From the NCBI GenBank assembly GCA_032718475.1, contig JAUCBJ010004980.1:1-64000 (forward strand): a stretch of 64,000 nt of DNA, read 5' to 3'. Origin of the DNA: Nemertoderma westbladi. Its lineage: Eukaryota; Xenacoelomorpha; Nemertodermatida; Nemertodermatidae. The notes beneath the pieces were generated by a model. It was not told the DNA's origin. It searched no databases and was given only the letters and a program-made list of their open reading frames with translations. Position 1 is the stretch's first letter; the number at the start of each line of letters is the position of its first letter. The position numbers and the translations under genes are program-made. Below are positions 21,509-31,760 of the stretch, in pieces.

Positions 21509-23118
21509 GGGGGGGGGTACACCCCCCTATGGACCTTTTTTGCAAATGGCTATAATTTCTGCTTGTGTGTAGTTTTGTATATTTTATACCTTTCGGGGGA
21601 TTAACAGATGGCCAAAGATTGGGTTCAAAAAAAAAATTTTCAAATTTTCGTCGCCCTCTAGCGGCCACCAGCGAAATTGTTAATTTCATTAAAAACACTA
21701 CTAGTCTCACAATTTTGGGCGAAAATTTTCGAAACTTGGTTTTTCTGAATCAGCATCCTCGGCTCCACAAAACTTATCGGTTACATTTTTTATTTAGGTC
21801 TTAAATATTTTTTAAATATTATGAACTAATATTAATTAATACTTGTTAGATACTAACTAATTTCAAGAAATTAATATGGCACAATTCAAAATTCTAACCG
21901 ATAACTTTTGATCAAAACCCGAAAAGAAATCAAACAAAAAAAAAATTTCGAAAATTGGTTATGAAATGGCCGTGTAGTAGTATTTTGAATGTGAAAAATA
22001 CAATTCCGAGATAAACGCATTTAAAGTTTAAGAACAATATATTTCAAATGTTCCCGCTATTTTCAGTACTGGTATCTCATTTTCTTTTCCCATTGGTTAT
22101 CCCCTATCCATATTTCAATGGATTTCATGAAAATTTGGTTCAAAAAAACCCCTACCCACTTTTAACAACCTGTTAAAATAATTTTAGAGTGCTTGCCAAA
22201 AAACACTTCGCGCAGCACGTGAACAAATTTCATTTTGGCGTTTTAATTTGATCGCATACTATTTCGTCATTTAGTAATAAATAGTCATGGAATAATGAGA
22301 CAACCTTAAGAAACATTCAAAATTATATAAAAATTTTCACATAATTTTATAATAAGCCTTTACACAGAACATTAAGCTTTGCACAGCACGTGAAACCTTC
22401 GCGCAGCACGTGAGACATTTACGCAACAGGTGAAGGTTTCACGTGGCACTTAAATTCTTCACAAAGCACGTTAATTAATCGAGCACCTCGGAAAGCTTTT
22501 TATTTTAATCAGAATGAGAAGCCTTCACGCGGCACATGAAAAGTTCATGCAGCACATGAAGACTTTGCGCAGCACGTGAATTATTCTCAGAGCCTGCGGA
22601 ATTAAAAAAAATAAGTTTATGGTTGTTTCCCAGAATTATTATTACTAGCTATTGTTATTTGATGGTTCACATTTGTTATTACTAGTAGACAACAAGCCCA
22701 TTAGACATTGTTCAATATGTAATACAAAACTCACAAATGTCTATTAAATATATATTAATTAAAATTTTACGGACATGTTGACAGACATACAGACATACAA
22801 ACAGACAGACAGACAGACAATCTGAGAGACAGACTAAGATACAGACATAGTCATTAGATAATTCCAAATATGAAAACAGACATCGACATTAAGAGAAATC
22901 CTAACAGCAAACATTTCAGATTGCTTATTTTATGCCCTTTTTAATATTTCAATGGACAGACAGACAGACATACAGACGGAAAACCAACCATTACTCGAGA
23001 ACTAAAAGAGATCTCGCTAAGCCGTTTCCAGATTTGAAATCCGCATTAAATTCTACTCTAGATAAAATAAAAAAACAAAAAACGAAAATTTTGACCTGAG
23101 GGGGGGGTGTACCCCCCC
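21509..23118. mobile_element. 1.6-kb TTAA-flanked non-autonomous element
   Basis: TTAA lies at 21505-21508 and 23119-23122, and the termini are inverted copies of GGGGGGGTACACCCCCC. The element contains no transposase ORF. It interrupts a non-LTR retrotransposon between the first endonuclease motif and the next, so the insertion point is independently confirmed by the split reading frame. TTAA duplication fits piggyBac or Kolobok superfamilies; the termini differ from the CCCTATTA family elsewhere in the window. It contains the CACGTG cluster (22196-22590) and an ACAG microsatellite near 22785-22820. Confidence 0.8.
22196..22590 (+). repeat. Degenerate ~20-bp repeats with CACGTG cores
   Basis: About ten dispersed and tandem copies of TTCGCGCAGCACGTGAA and relatives (TTTGCACAGCACGTGAA, TTCACGCGGCACATGAA, TTCATGCAGCACATGAA), spaced about 20 bp in the core at 22378-22480. 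CACGTG is a perfect E-box palindrome and appears five times within 400 bp. Confidence 0.75.
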
Positions 23119-23122
23119 TTAA

Positions 23123-23990
23123 TAAAAATTATAATACCACCAACGACTACCTAAACCTCCTTGACAAACAATTTGACGTACTTTCTTTTACCGAAACATT
23201 TCTAACAGACAATACGGAAAACGGAACAGGAGGGGCGGGACAGCCATATACCTAAAAAATGGACTAGACTACACACACCATACAGATATTACAATTGAAC
23301 ACTGCAAATCTCCTTGGGTTAGTATTTCTAGAACAAAAAATCTAAAACCAATATTAATAGGCAACATTTATCGTCCTGATTCCTGCAATCTAAATAATTT
23401 TCTAGAAATTATTAACAATTTACTTTATAATTTATCAACTCAAAATCTTGACATTATTTTTTTAACCAGCGATTTTCTTTTAAAAAAATCAAACAAAGCT
23501 ATAAAATATCTACAAATTTTAGAATCATACTCCTTTGAACAATTAATTAAAGTGCCTACAAGAATAATCCCCCATTCCAAAACTCTACTTGACCACATTT
23601 CAACAAATATACGAGATAAAATAATAACTCCCGGTGTTTTAGTTGCAGAATACAACTGACCATTTATTACAATTCAAAATTACATTCAATTTACAATTTT
23701 TTAACCCACCTGAAACCTGCTATACTTACGACTATTCTAAATTTAAAAAAGAAAACTATCTAAACGATTTGCGTGAAACCAGCTTGTGGATATATAAGAA
23801 TGATAATATCCACAAGCTGGTTTCTCGCAAATCGTTTAGATAGATGATAATATTATGACTGAAAATAAATTTGAAGAATTTTACAAAAATTTTGAAAAAA
23901 TAACGAGTAAACACCTACCGAAAAAAACAATAAAAAAAAATGAAATACCAAAAAAACCCTGGATGACCATAGGACTGATTAAATCGTCAA
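23123..23990 (+). pseudogene. Non-LTR retrotransposon endonuclease and linker
   Basis: Continues the ORF cut by the TTAA element. Blocks match an APE-type endonuclease: FDVLSFTETFL (catalytic Glu in TET), GNIYRP, then PTRIIPHSKTLLDHI, close to the S-x-x-D-H motif, and finally a Lys-rich linker with KKPWMTIGLIKS, typical of the segment between endonuclease and RT. The D-x-N motif is replaced by a TSDF-type reading. Several stops and frameshifts (near 23240, 23658 and 23702) show it is dead. It belongs to the CR1/Jockey-like group in the broad sense. Interrupted again at about 23990. Confidence 0.65.
23756..23843. repeat. 88-bp near-perfect hairpin
   Basis: CTATCTAAACGATTTGCG...CCAGCTTGTGGATAT is followed after about 14 bp by its reverse complement, with one or two mismatches. 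It lies inside the retrotransposon linker. Because the right arm duplicates retrotransposon sequence, it looks like a local inverted duplication and not an inserted MITE. Confidence 0.8.
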
Positions 23991-23994
23991 TGAC

Positions 23995-25372
23995 CGCAGG
24001 AATTCTTCCAACAGTAAACCCAGCATGTTCATCGTCAAACTCTCTTCAGTATCAACTAAGAATGAAATTCTCAAAGCAAAAAACAAACTACGAAACTCAG
24101 CAAACAGCTCCCAAGTGTACGTATCACGTGACTTAACACGTCTTCAAGCTAAACAAGGGTACTTGCGACGTCAGGCAAGGTCTCAGGTTCATGAAACAAC
24201 ATGTCTGAACGAATCGTCGATCGGGCCTTCACAGGCCTGAAATTCCTTGCGCTCAGCCAATGCTACCTGTACTGCTACCGATCTAAATTCATCTGATATC
24301 AAGGATGATAAGTCTGTTTTATCACCGACATTAATTTACATGAACTGCCACTCAATCCGTAATAAACTTTAAGCTCTTCGTTACTTGATTACAATTCACT
24401 CGGGTCATCCTATCATAGTTAGCCTAACAGAAACTCACCTGATCAATGATGAATCAGATGATATTTTCTCCTGCCCCGAGCTGAAGGATTTCACTAATTT
24501 TCGTCGCGACCGACCTGGGAGTACAAGTTCAGATCGGGGCAGCGAGGCAAGCAGGGCTCAAAGCATACCGGGAACCCAAGCGAACTCAAACATAAACTCA
24601 GTCGGAGTTAGTCTCAGGTTCATGAAACAACATGTCTGAACGAATCGTCGATCGGGCCTTCACAGGCCTGGAATTCCTTGCGCGCAGCCAATGCTACCTG
24701 TACTGCTACCGATCTAATTTCATCTGATATCAAGGATGATAAGTCTGTTTTATCGCCGACATTAATTTACATGAACTGCCGTTCAATCCGTAATAAACTT
24801 TTAGCTCTTTGTTACTTGATTACAATTCACTCGGGTCTTCCTATCATAGTTAGCCTAACAGAAACTCACCTGATCAATGATGAATCAGATGATATTTTCT
24901 CCTGCCCCGAGCTGAAGAATTTCACTATTTTTCGTCGCGACCGACCTGGGAGTACAAGTTCAGATCGGGGCAGCGAGGCACGCAGCGCACAAAGCATACC
25001 GGGAACCCAAGCGAACTCAAACATAAACTCAGTCGGAGTTAGTCTCAGGTTCATGAAACAACATGTCTGAACGAATCGTCAATCGGACCTTCACAGGCCT
25101 GAGATTCCTTGCGCGCAGCCAATGCTACCTGTACTGCTACCGATCTAAATTCATCTGATATCAAGGATGATAAGTCTGTTTTATCGCCGACATTAATTTA
25201 CATGAACTGACGCTCAATCCAGCCCCGAGCTGAAGGATTTCACTAATTTTCGTCGGGACCGACCTGGGAGTACAAGTTCAGATCGGGGCGGCGGGGTTGC
25301 CATGCTAATTTCTGATAGTTTAGTGCCTACCTTGGTTGAAGGTACCTCGAGAGGTGAGTCTTTATGGGTTGA
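23995..25372 (+). mobile_element. Inserted non-LTR fragment, triplicated in tandem
   Basis: A second non-LTR fragment lies between the linker and the pre-RT region of the host retrotransposon. It starts with ORF1-like sequence (SRDLTRLQAKQGYLRRQAR) and then carries three tandem units with a 431-bp period, starting at 24181, 24612 and 25043. Each unit has the first part of an APE-type endonuclease: IYMNCRSIRNKL, then IIVSLTETHL. The third unit has an internal deletion but alone continues into the next block (GGVAMLISDSLVPTL). The middle unit keeps the longest open frame (24678-25070). None is functional. Confidence 0.75.
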
Positions 25373-25812
25373 CTAAAAATGAAATGTACACCGCTCTCTC
25401 AAAAAATACGACAGAACAAAAATTAAAGGAATATAAAAAATACCGTAACAAATTTTCGAAAACTCTAAAATAAGCGGAAAAAATCGACAAAAACAAAAAT
25501 AATATGAGAAAAACATGAAATACAATAAATTCAGCTTTAAACAGGTTAAACCGAAAACCTCACCAAAAATACTAATTATGATTGATAAGAATGGAAGTAA
25601 TAAAGAAATTACAAATTAAATCTGCAGTGTTTTTAACAACCACTTTGCTACTATAGGAACTGGCACAAGAGATCCCCATATAGACCCACAACAAACAGAA
25701 ACCCAATACGTTATATAAACCACAAAAAACCAAACTCCTTCTCACTTGTTGAAACCTCCAACGCTGAAACTATATACAACATACTAGATCTCAATAACTC
25801 AAGATCAAGTAG
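25373..25812 (+). pseudogene. Non-LTR retrotransposon, pre-RT region
   Basis: Frame-shifted sequence matching the region just before the RT of non-LTR elements: KLYTALSKNT, then YKKYRNKFSK, and CSVFNNHFATIGTGT (the F-N-x-F-x-x-I-G motif). It resumes the host element interrupted at 23990 and ends before any RT catalytic motif. Multiple stops. Confidence 0.55.
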
Positions 25813-26129
25813 TTAGTTAGTTATTTTATTGACTAATGGTTTTAGGTGTTTGGCTTGAACGTTTGTTTAAGAGACTAACCTCGATGCGTTTTTGGATACC
25901 ATTAAATATTGTATTGGCAAGCACAGTACACGCTTTGATTGTTTTGTACAGACATTTGTGGTGGACGTTTCGGTAGTTTTTGAGTGTTGAGTGTGTGATG
26001 GTGATGAACTGCATTTTTCAACTGTACAATAATGGTGGCCCTTCAGTGGCCACTATACTGCCATAGGTTTGTGGGTTAGGGTTGTTTAAAACATTATCTT
26101 TCATAGGAATACAGAGATATATCCCAATT

Positions 26130-27502
26130 AATTTAATTTCAGGTAAACTGCGAGAAGACTCATTTCATTCCTAGATGTTAGTGAGGGTGTCACTGAGAGC
26201 AATTGTCGACTGCACTCTTGAAACTCATTGATGATCTTAACCTCGACCCCAACAAGATACGTAGCCAATGCTACGACGGAGCTGGAAACATGTCTGGTGC
26301 TATTAAAGGAGTTGCGTCCCGAATTCAGTCTCTATATCCGAAAGCTCTTCCGTTTTGGTGCACCACACATCAACTGAATCGGTGCATTGTCCAATACTGT
26401 GTGATACCCGCCATACGCAACATGATGTCCGATGCTGATTAGCTAGTAAAGTTCTTCAATTGGTCCCCTGCCAAAGAAAATGCGCTCATGTTAAACACAC
26501 CTAAAGAAAAGCAGTTGAAGCTAAAATCCTTATGCCGGACACGCTGGGTGGAGAGACATGTGGCATTCGATACACTAATAAATCTTCTACCTCACATCAT
26601 AACCACCTTGGAAGACTTTGCAACAAAACCGAGCACTGGAAAGCCTGGAATGCCATCTGCATCATCTCTTGTAAAGACCGCCACTGACTTTGGATTCATT
26701 GCAGCCCTCTTTATTGCCCACGGTTGTCTTTTTTATATTAAAGGCATTACCAAGTCTCTGCAGGAACGGTCCCTCGATGTCGGACGTGCCTTCAATCAAG
26801 TGTCTCTTGTAAGAGAAACTCTCTCTGATGTTCGCAACAACATTGATGAATTCCACAATGACCTATTCGATGAAGCAAGAAAGATTGCCGATTCAGTTGA
26901 CATTCCTGTGGAGAAGCCCTGGACATGTATCAGACAAACCAAGCGCAGTAATGTACCCACCGAGGATCCTAGTGAATATTATCGGAGATCCATTATGATT
27001 CTGCTGATTGATCACTGAATATTAGAAATGGGAACTCGGTTCACATGCTTACAGGAGAGTGCGACTATGGGATGTACACTTGTTCCTTCCATAATGAAAG
27101 CCAGCCCAACCATCGATAAACACAACACGACACGTCGACAAGCACTGCCTTGCAAGTGAGATCCACCAGTGGTTCAAGATGTGGAAAGGTCGTGAAGATG
27201 CACCAACAATGATTGTTGATGCAGCAAATGCATGTGACGAGGATTTTTACCCCAATGTGAAGCGTGTTCTACAAATAAGTGCATTGTTCCCGGTAACCAG
27301 TTGTGAGTGTGAGAGGTGCATCAGTGTAATCCGTCTCCTCAAAACTTACCTACAGTCAACTATGGGCCAAGACAGATTTACAACTCTTGCACTAATGTAT
27401 GTCCATCGGGAAATTGACATAAACCACGAAGGTGTTGTTAAAGAGATTAGTAGGAGACAGCCATGCCGTATTCTTCTACCAAATATTATTTTCGAAACAT
27501 AG
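26130..27502 (+). pseudogene. hAT-like transposase (THAP12/ZMYM-type), dead
   Basis: Three collinear blocks. The first (26130-26442) contains DVSEGVTESN, then after a frameshift near 26203 NKIRSQCYDGAGNMSGAIKG, the typical D-G-A-x-x-M-S-G motif around the catalytic Asp, followed by FWCTTHQLNRCI (the C/H-x-x-H-x-L-N motif). A stop at 26440-26442 separates the second block (26488-27018), with LCRTRWVERH and the helical insertion region. The third (27179-27502) is the C-terminal dimerisation domain with FPVTSCECERCISVIRLLKTYLQSTM. Order and spacing match hAT-derived proteins like THAP12. N-terminal zinc-finger region is missing. At least two stops and two frameshifts. Confidence 0.85.
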
Positions 27503-27597
27503 AGTAAAAGGATAAAGGGTTTAGCACTTATTATTATTAATATTATACTCATTACATATCCAGTATCATTACAGTACTATTATATACTCAATAATAT

Positions 27598-28136
27598 TGT
27601 TAGCTTATTCAATCCCGCCAACACCCCATAAAGTTATTAGCCGATAAGCAATATTGGGAGCCACGAGATTCGGTAATTAACCAACTCGTGCCTTCCCAAT
27701 AAGAGTGGGAAGGAAGCACACAATAGAGGGTCAGGGGCCAAACCCCTAACCCAAAGGAAATAGGTGGAGTGAACGGGAACACTTCAGGGGGCGCCAACAA
27801 GGGTATTAACCAATCAGAGGGGGGCAAGGCATCGATTAGGTAGTAATTAGGCCAACCGTGCAGTATAGCCACTTGGCAGTAATATTACCTATTCAGTCAT
27901 CTCAGTGCAGCAGTGCTAGCGTAGGTTAATAGTTAATTAGTTTAGTTAGGGGAGCACGGGACTTTAGTTACCGTATCCCGCCTACCGTATAATTCACAAT
28001 ATATCTATATCCTATAACCTATTATTATACACCGAACTTCAGAACTCATTTAACTTCATTCACTCTTTATACACGGCGGGGACGCGTAAACTGAATACCA
28101 ACCGGATAAATCGGGATCCTCCTGGATCCCGTCACA
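27598..28136 (+). mobile_element. Solo LTR with perfect 5-bp target duplication
   Basis: 539 bp from TGTTAGC to CCCGTCACA, flanked by AATAT on both sides (27593-27597 and 28137-28141). Homologous to the LTR at 10233-10814 and in the same orientation. The perfect duplication means this is the product of LTR-LTR recombination at one insertion, not the 3' LTR of the 10-kb element. Contains direct pairs of GGATCC near its right end. Confidence 0.9.
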
Positions 28137-28261
28137 AATATTATGTAGTTTTAATCGGTTTTTTTTGTGTATAAATAGTTATAACTGTTACCTTCTGATT
28201 CATTTGGTTTTAAAAGAAAATATTTGACACAAAAAGAACACCAAAAATATTTTTGGAATTT

Positions 28262-28566
28262 TTTATAAATCAATTATTGTGGGGTGGGTGACGGCGAATA
28301 AATATATATGTTATAGTACGTTATGATAATGCTCTCCATAGCTAAATATATCAACCGCCTCTATTGGGGCTCGAACCCGGTACCTAGGTGTCAAACTTCC
28401 AGTTATCATCAGCCGAGTATGTGTCCTAAGACCACTGAGCTACCAGGGTGGTAGAACATTTATTCGCTATGGAGTGGGGTATAATTGGGTATCGGGTTCG
28501 AGCCCCAATAGGGGCAGTTGATATATTTCGCTTTGGAGAGCATTATCATAATGTACTATAACATTT
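28262..28566 (-). mobile_element. tRNA-derived SINE with inverted arms, copy 1
   Basis: Flanked by identical 15-bp direct repeats ATATTTTTGGAATTT (28247-28261 and 28567-28581), the sign of L1-type retrotransposition. The minus strand reads a tRNA-like unit with A box GGTAGCTCAGTGGT (28431-28444) and B box GGTTCGAGCCC (28367-28377). A second B box on the plus strand (28495-28505) belongs to an inverted partial copy, so the element folds back on itself with arms of ~100 bp starting GATAATGCTCTCCATAGC. A related copy lies at 47210-47607. It would be transcribed by RNA polymerase III and depend on a LINE for reverse transcription. Confidence 0.75.
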
Positions 28567-28573
28567 ATATTTT

Positions 28574-28634
28574 TGGAATTTGCTCGCCCCTGATTTATTC
28601 CCCCCCGGCTAGGTGACCTCTGGATCCGCCCCTG
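28574..28634 (-). mobile_element. DNA-transposon terminus, hAT-like
   Basis: Ends in the reverse complement of CAGGGGCGGATCCAGAGG, a terminal sequence common in animal hAT-type and related elements, preceded by a C-run. The partner terminus was not found nearby; a similar left end (CAGTGGCGGATCTAGG) lies at 30604. Confidence 0.45.
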
Positions 28635-28652
28635 ACTCTAGTCATATATCAG

Positions 28653-30110
28653 TTGGTCTCGTTTACGATTTTGAGTTTAAGTCTACACTGGCACAGTTAT
28701 AAGTGCATCGGATGCAAAAAAATTAAAAAGCAAGATGTAGAAAATCATCATGGGATGGTCTCAACAATTACAATCCAAAATAGTACTTTAGTTACTGACC
28801 CAGATACTCCAAAACATCCACATTTTTGTCAACCACTCACAAAAGCCAAGACCATTGTTAAAGAAATCGATTGGACGAACACGTGTGGAAATATGTGATG
28901 GAAAGAGCCCAAAAGTAGCATATAATGAAAGTCTTTCTTCTATTACCAGCATGGATACGTCGAACTTAGAAAAACACTTAATTGAACAGTTGATGCCCCA
29001 GTATAGCTCTGTTAAATCGAGTTACATCGAACAAGACAGTCATCTATGCCATCGTGTTTATGTGTCCATGATATACCACCCATGTTGAAATTGTCCCTCC
29101 ATGGCAGATTTGCAGATCCTGTAGATGCGTTTTTCGGTGAATCGTTTCTCATTTATGAGAGTGTTGAGCCGAATCCGCCCCTTTTGATACTAGGAACAAC
29201 GGAAACGCTAGGTTGGGGATATTATAGGCATATTATATGTGATGGAAACTTTAAGTTTCAGCCAACTAAAGCCCATCCTTTCCTTCAACTTTATACAATC
29301 CATGGATTCGTTGCTGGTGAATCGATTCCGCTGTTGTATGTCTTAATGTCCTATAAGAATGAAGTTAAATACAAGGTCGCTTTTAATTTCATTCGCGAGA
29401 AGGTCATGGAATGTTTTGGAGATCCTGAAAATATGTCCACCGCAGTGTGGCATTTCGATTATGAAGATGCTGCTATGAACGCCATTCGAGATGTATTTCC
29501 ATACTGCATTGTGACAGGGTGTACATTTCATTATTCAAAAGCTATCAATACAAAGATAGTTCTGAAGAAAGCTTATGCTGACATGTCCATTGTTAGGAAA
29601 TGGTTCTGCGGTGGAATGGTGAGTGTGGTATTTGGTTAACTTGTTTCTGATGAACCAGTGACACTGGTTGCCCAAATCAATGCACAGCTTCAAGATTTCA
29701 TTGGTTACTACTGCTGGTGGTTATGACCTGAATTTATCACCATATGGAATTACTTTGATAATGATGGACCTCGCACAACAAACCTCGCACAACAAACCAC
29801 GCTGAAGGCTTCCACAATGGCCTTCGTTAGCACTTTAATCGACCACACCCCCGTTTGAGTGGGTTTCTGCACAAAGCGCAGCATTGGAACAATTCGTATT
29901 GCATTCGCGGACGCCGCCAGTTGGATGATGGTACTGTACTGCTGTGGCGCGGCCTCGACTACAACTATACGTACGTATCAACAAAGAGATAGAGGCAAGG
30001 AAAACCAACTTCAATCTGAAGATTCAGAATGCACTAACCGCGAAAAGAAAATGCAATCGATATATGATAGGATGTTTATCCTTATTTGGATAAAATGCAA
30101 CAACTTTTAG
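28653..30110 (+). pseudogene. MULE-type transposase with FLYWCH-like start, dead
   Basis: The N-terminal frame has HWHSYKCIGCKKIKKQ, similar to a FLYWCH finger, and HFCQPLT. After frameshifts at about 28855 and 29046 the main block (29046-29639) has the MULE DDE core: HIICDGNFKFQPTKAHPF (first Asp), LYTIHGFVAGESIPLLYVLM, HFDYEDAAMNAIRDVFPY (second acidic motif) and VTGCTFHYSKAI. A stop at 29637 is followed by frames with TTNHAEGFHNGL near 29793, the C-terminal MULE motif. A small duplication (CCTCGCACAACAAA) at 29767 adds damage. Family and order are clear; the enzyme cannot be made. Confidence 0.85.
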
Positions 30111-30271
30111 GAAATTTAATCGTATTTAACGTTGACATTGCCAATATCAATAGTTAATAATTAATTGTGCAATATTTTGATATTGTTTGTTTTCTAATTG
30201 TTTGATATAATTGTTATCATATCATTTAGTTCCTGATATGCTATGTAGATAACGATTTTTATGATGGGGGT

Positions 30272-30302
<31 letters not shown>

Positions 30303-30628
30303 CTTGGATTTGCAGAATGTAAAATTTAAATTCCGTTTAATTTTACATCTTGTTCGGTAGCCAGTTTGTCAGTGTCCCAGAGATGGGACAGACACGGGCC
30401 GGTTTAGAATGCGGCCCTCAGCGAATTAACAATGTTAAATTTATGCTTAACCTTTGTACAGTATGTTTTGTATTACTTTTATGTCTGTATAATTCAATTG
30501 CATTAAAATTATTTCCATAAGTCTTTTTTTAGTTTTTTTAGTCCTAACGCTACATGACCTAACGTTACAGGACCTAAAGCTACGGAATCTAATGCGCCAG
30601 GACCAGTGGCGGATCTAGGATTTCTCCA

Positions 30629-30660
<32 letters not shown>

Positions 30661-31286
30661 GACCAAGTGAAAAAAAATTGTTATATCATCTATTATAGTG
30701 ACAGCATATTTGAACACTAGTGGTCGAATTACTGGTTGAAAATGATAAACTCTCGGTTTTGTGGGTTATATATCTTTCAATATTAAATTATTCAATTTTA
30801 ATTAAGGTTTCAATGACAAATGCCAATTTTTTTTTGAATTATTATATTAAAACAAAAATTATTAATAGAAGGACTATTATTAATAGGAGGGCTGGGGCTG
30901 TTAATAAGGCTGGTGGGTATACTAGGGGTACCACCTACCTTACCTGTCTTACTTTCTTATTTTTCTTTGGACAAGCCTGGGCTGGGATAATGTGAATTCT
31001 ATCTGGTCTGGATGCTAATGTTACTTTAACAAAGTTTGCCTTGTGGCTTGCCTGAGGAGACATTTTCATTAAAGTGAATATACAATAAAATGTAAAATGT
31101 GTATAAATGTCATAGAAATGGGATCTTTGGGAGGGGGGTCACATGTTTTTATTTGGTTTTCTTATTATTTGCTTGTGTTCGTTATTATTTTGGTTGTCAT
31201 GGGTGATAAAATGAAATAAAAATTAAAAAGGTGGGGGGGGGGGGGGGGGGGGGGCACGCGCTCCCGTTGCCACCCCCCCTCTATTT
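30111..31286. other. Non-coding with three long G-runs
   Basis: Runs of 30, 28 and 22 G lie at 30273-30302, 30630-30657 and 31233-31254. The second is preceded by CAGTGGCGGATCTAGG (30604), resembling a hAT-like transposon terminus; two of the runs are followed by CACG. No gene seen. Confidence 0.6.
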
Positions 31287-31760
31287 AGGGTTGTTTTTGA
31301 TGAACTAATTTTAAGTTAAGCCATTTTCTACTCATCGTATTGACTCAATTTTTGGCACATTTGAAAGGCAATGGTCGATATTGGGGGGGGTAGAACACAT
31401 AAAAAAGTTAAAATTCATGAAAGGGACGCTGTTTTACTACGTGAAAGCCCTTTTGTTCAAAATTGTGTGTCAAATTTACTATAAATTCATATTCCTCACA
31501 GCACTAAAATTTAAAATTAATATAAAATCTATTCAAATCTATGGAAAATGGTATTTCTTATTTCTGCAAAGTGAGGGAAATTCAATTCCAATAATTTGTC
31601 AGTGTCACTTCATCAATCAGCAGATCAGTAGTTACTCATGGTTGGAATTGAGCTGGTAGCCTACCATTACCAGTAAACATGTACAGTAATTCAGTCCTAC
31701 CGGTGCCATATTATATTTGAATGCTATAATACAGTAATAAATAGCTGTATTGATCACATA

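Noticed and set aside
10233-28136. A single 18-kb LTR retrotransposon bounded by the two LTRs
   Set aside because: The LTR at 27598-28136 has its own perfect AATAT duplication on both sides and unrelated elements fill the interval, so it is a solo LTR.
28367-28444. Functional tRNA gene on the minus strand
   Set aside because: A and B boxes are good but the stems do not form a cloverleaf by eye, and the sequence lies in a retrotransposed unit with target duplications; it is a tRNA-derived SINE.
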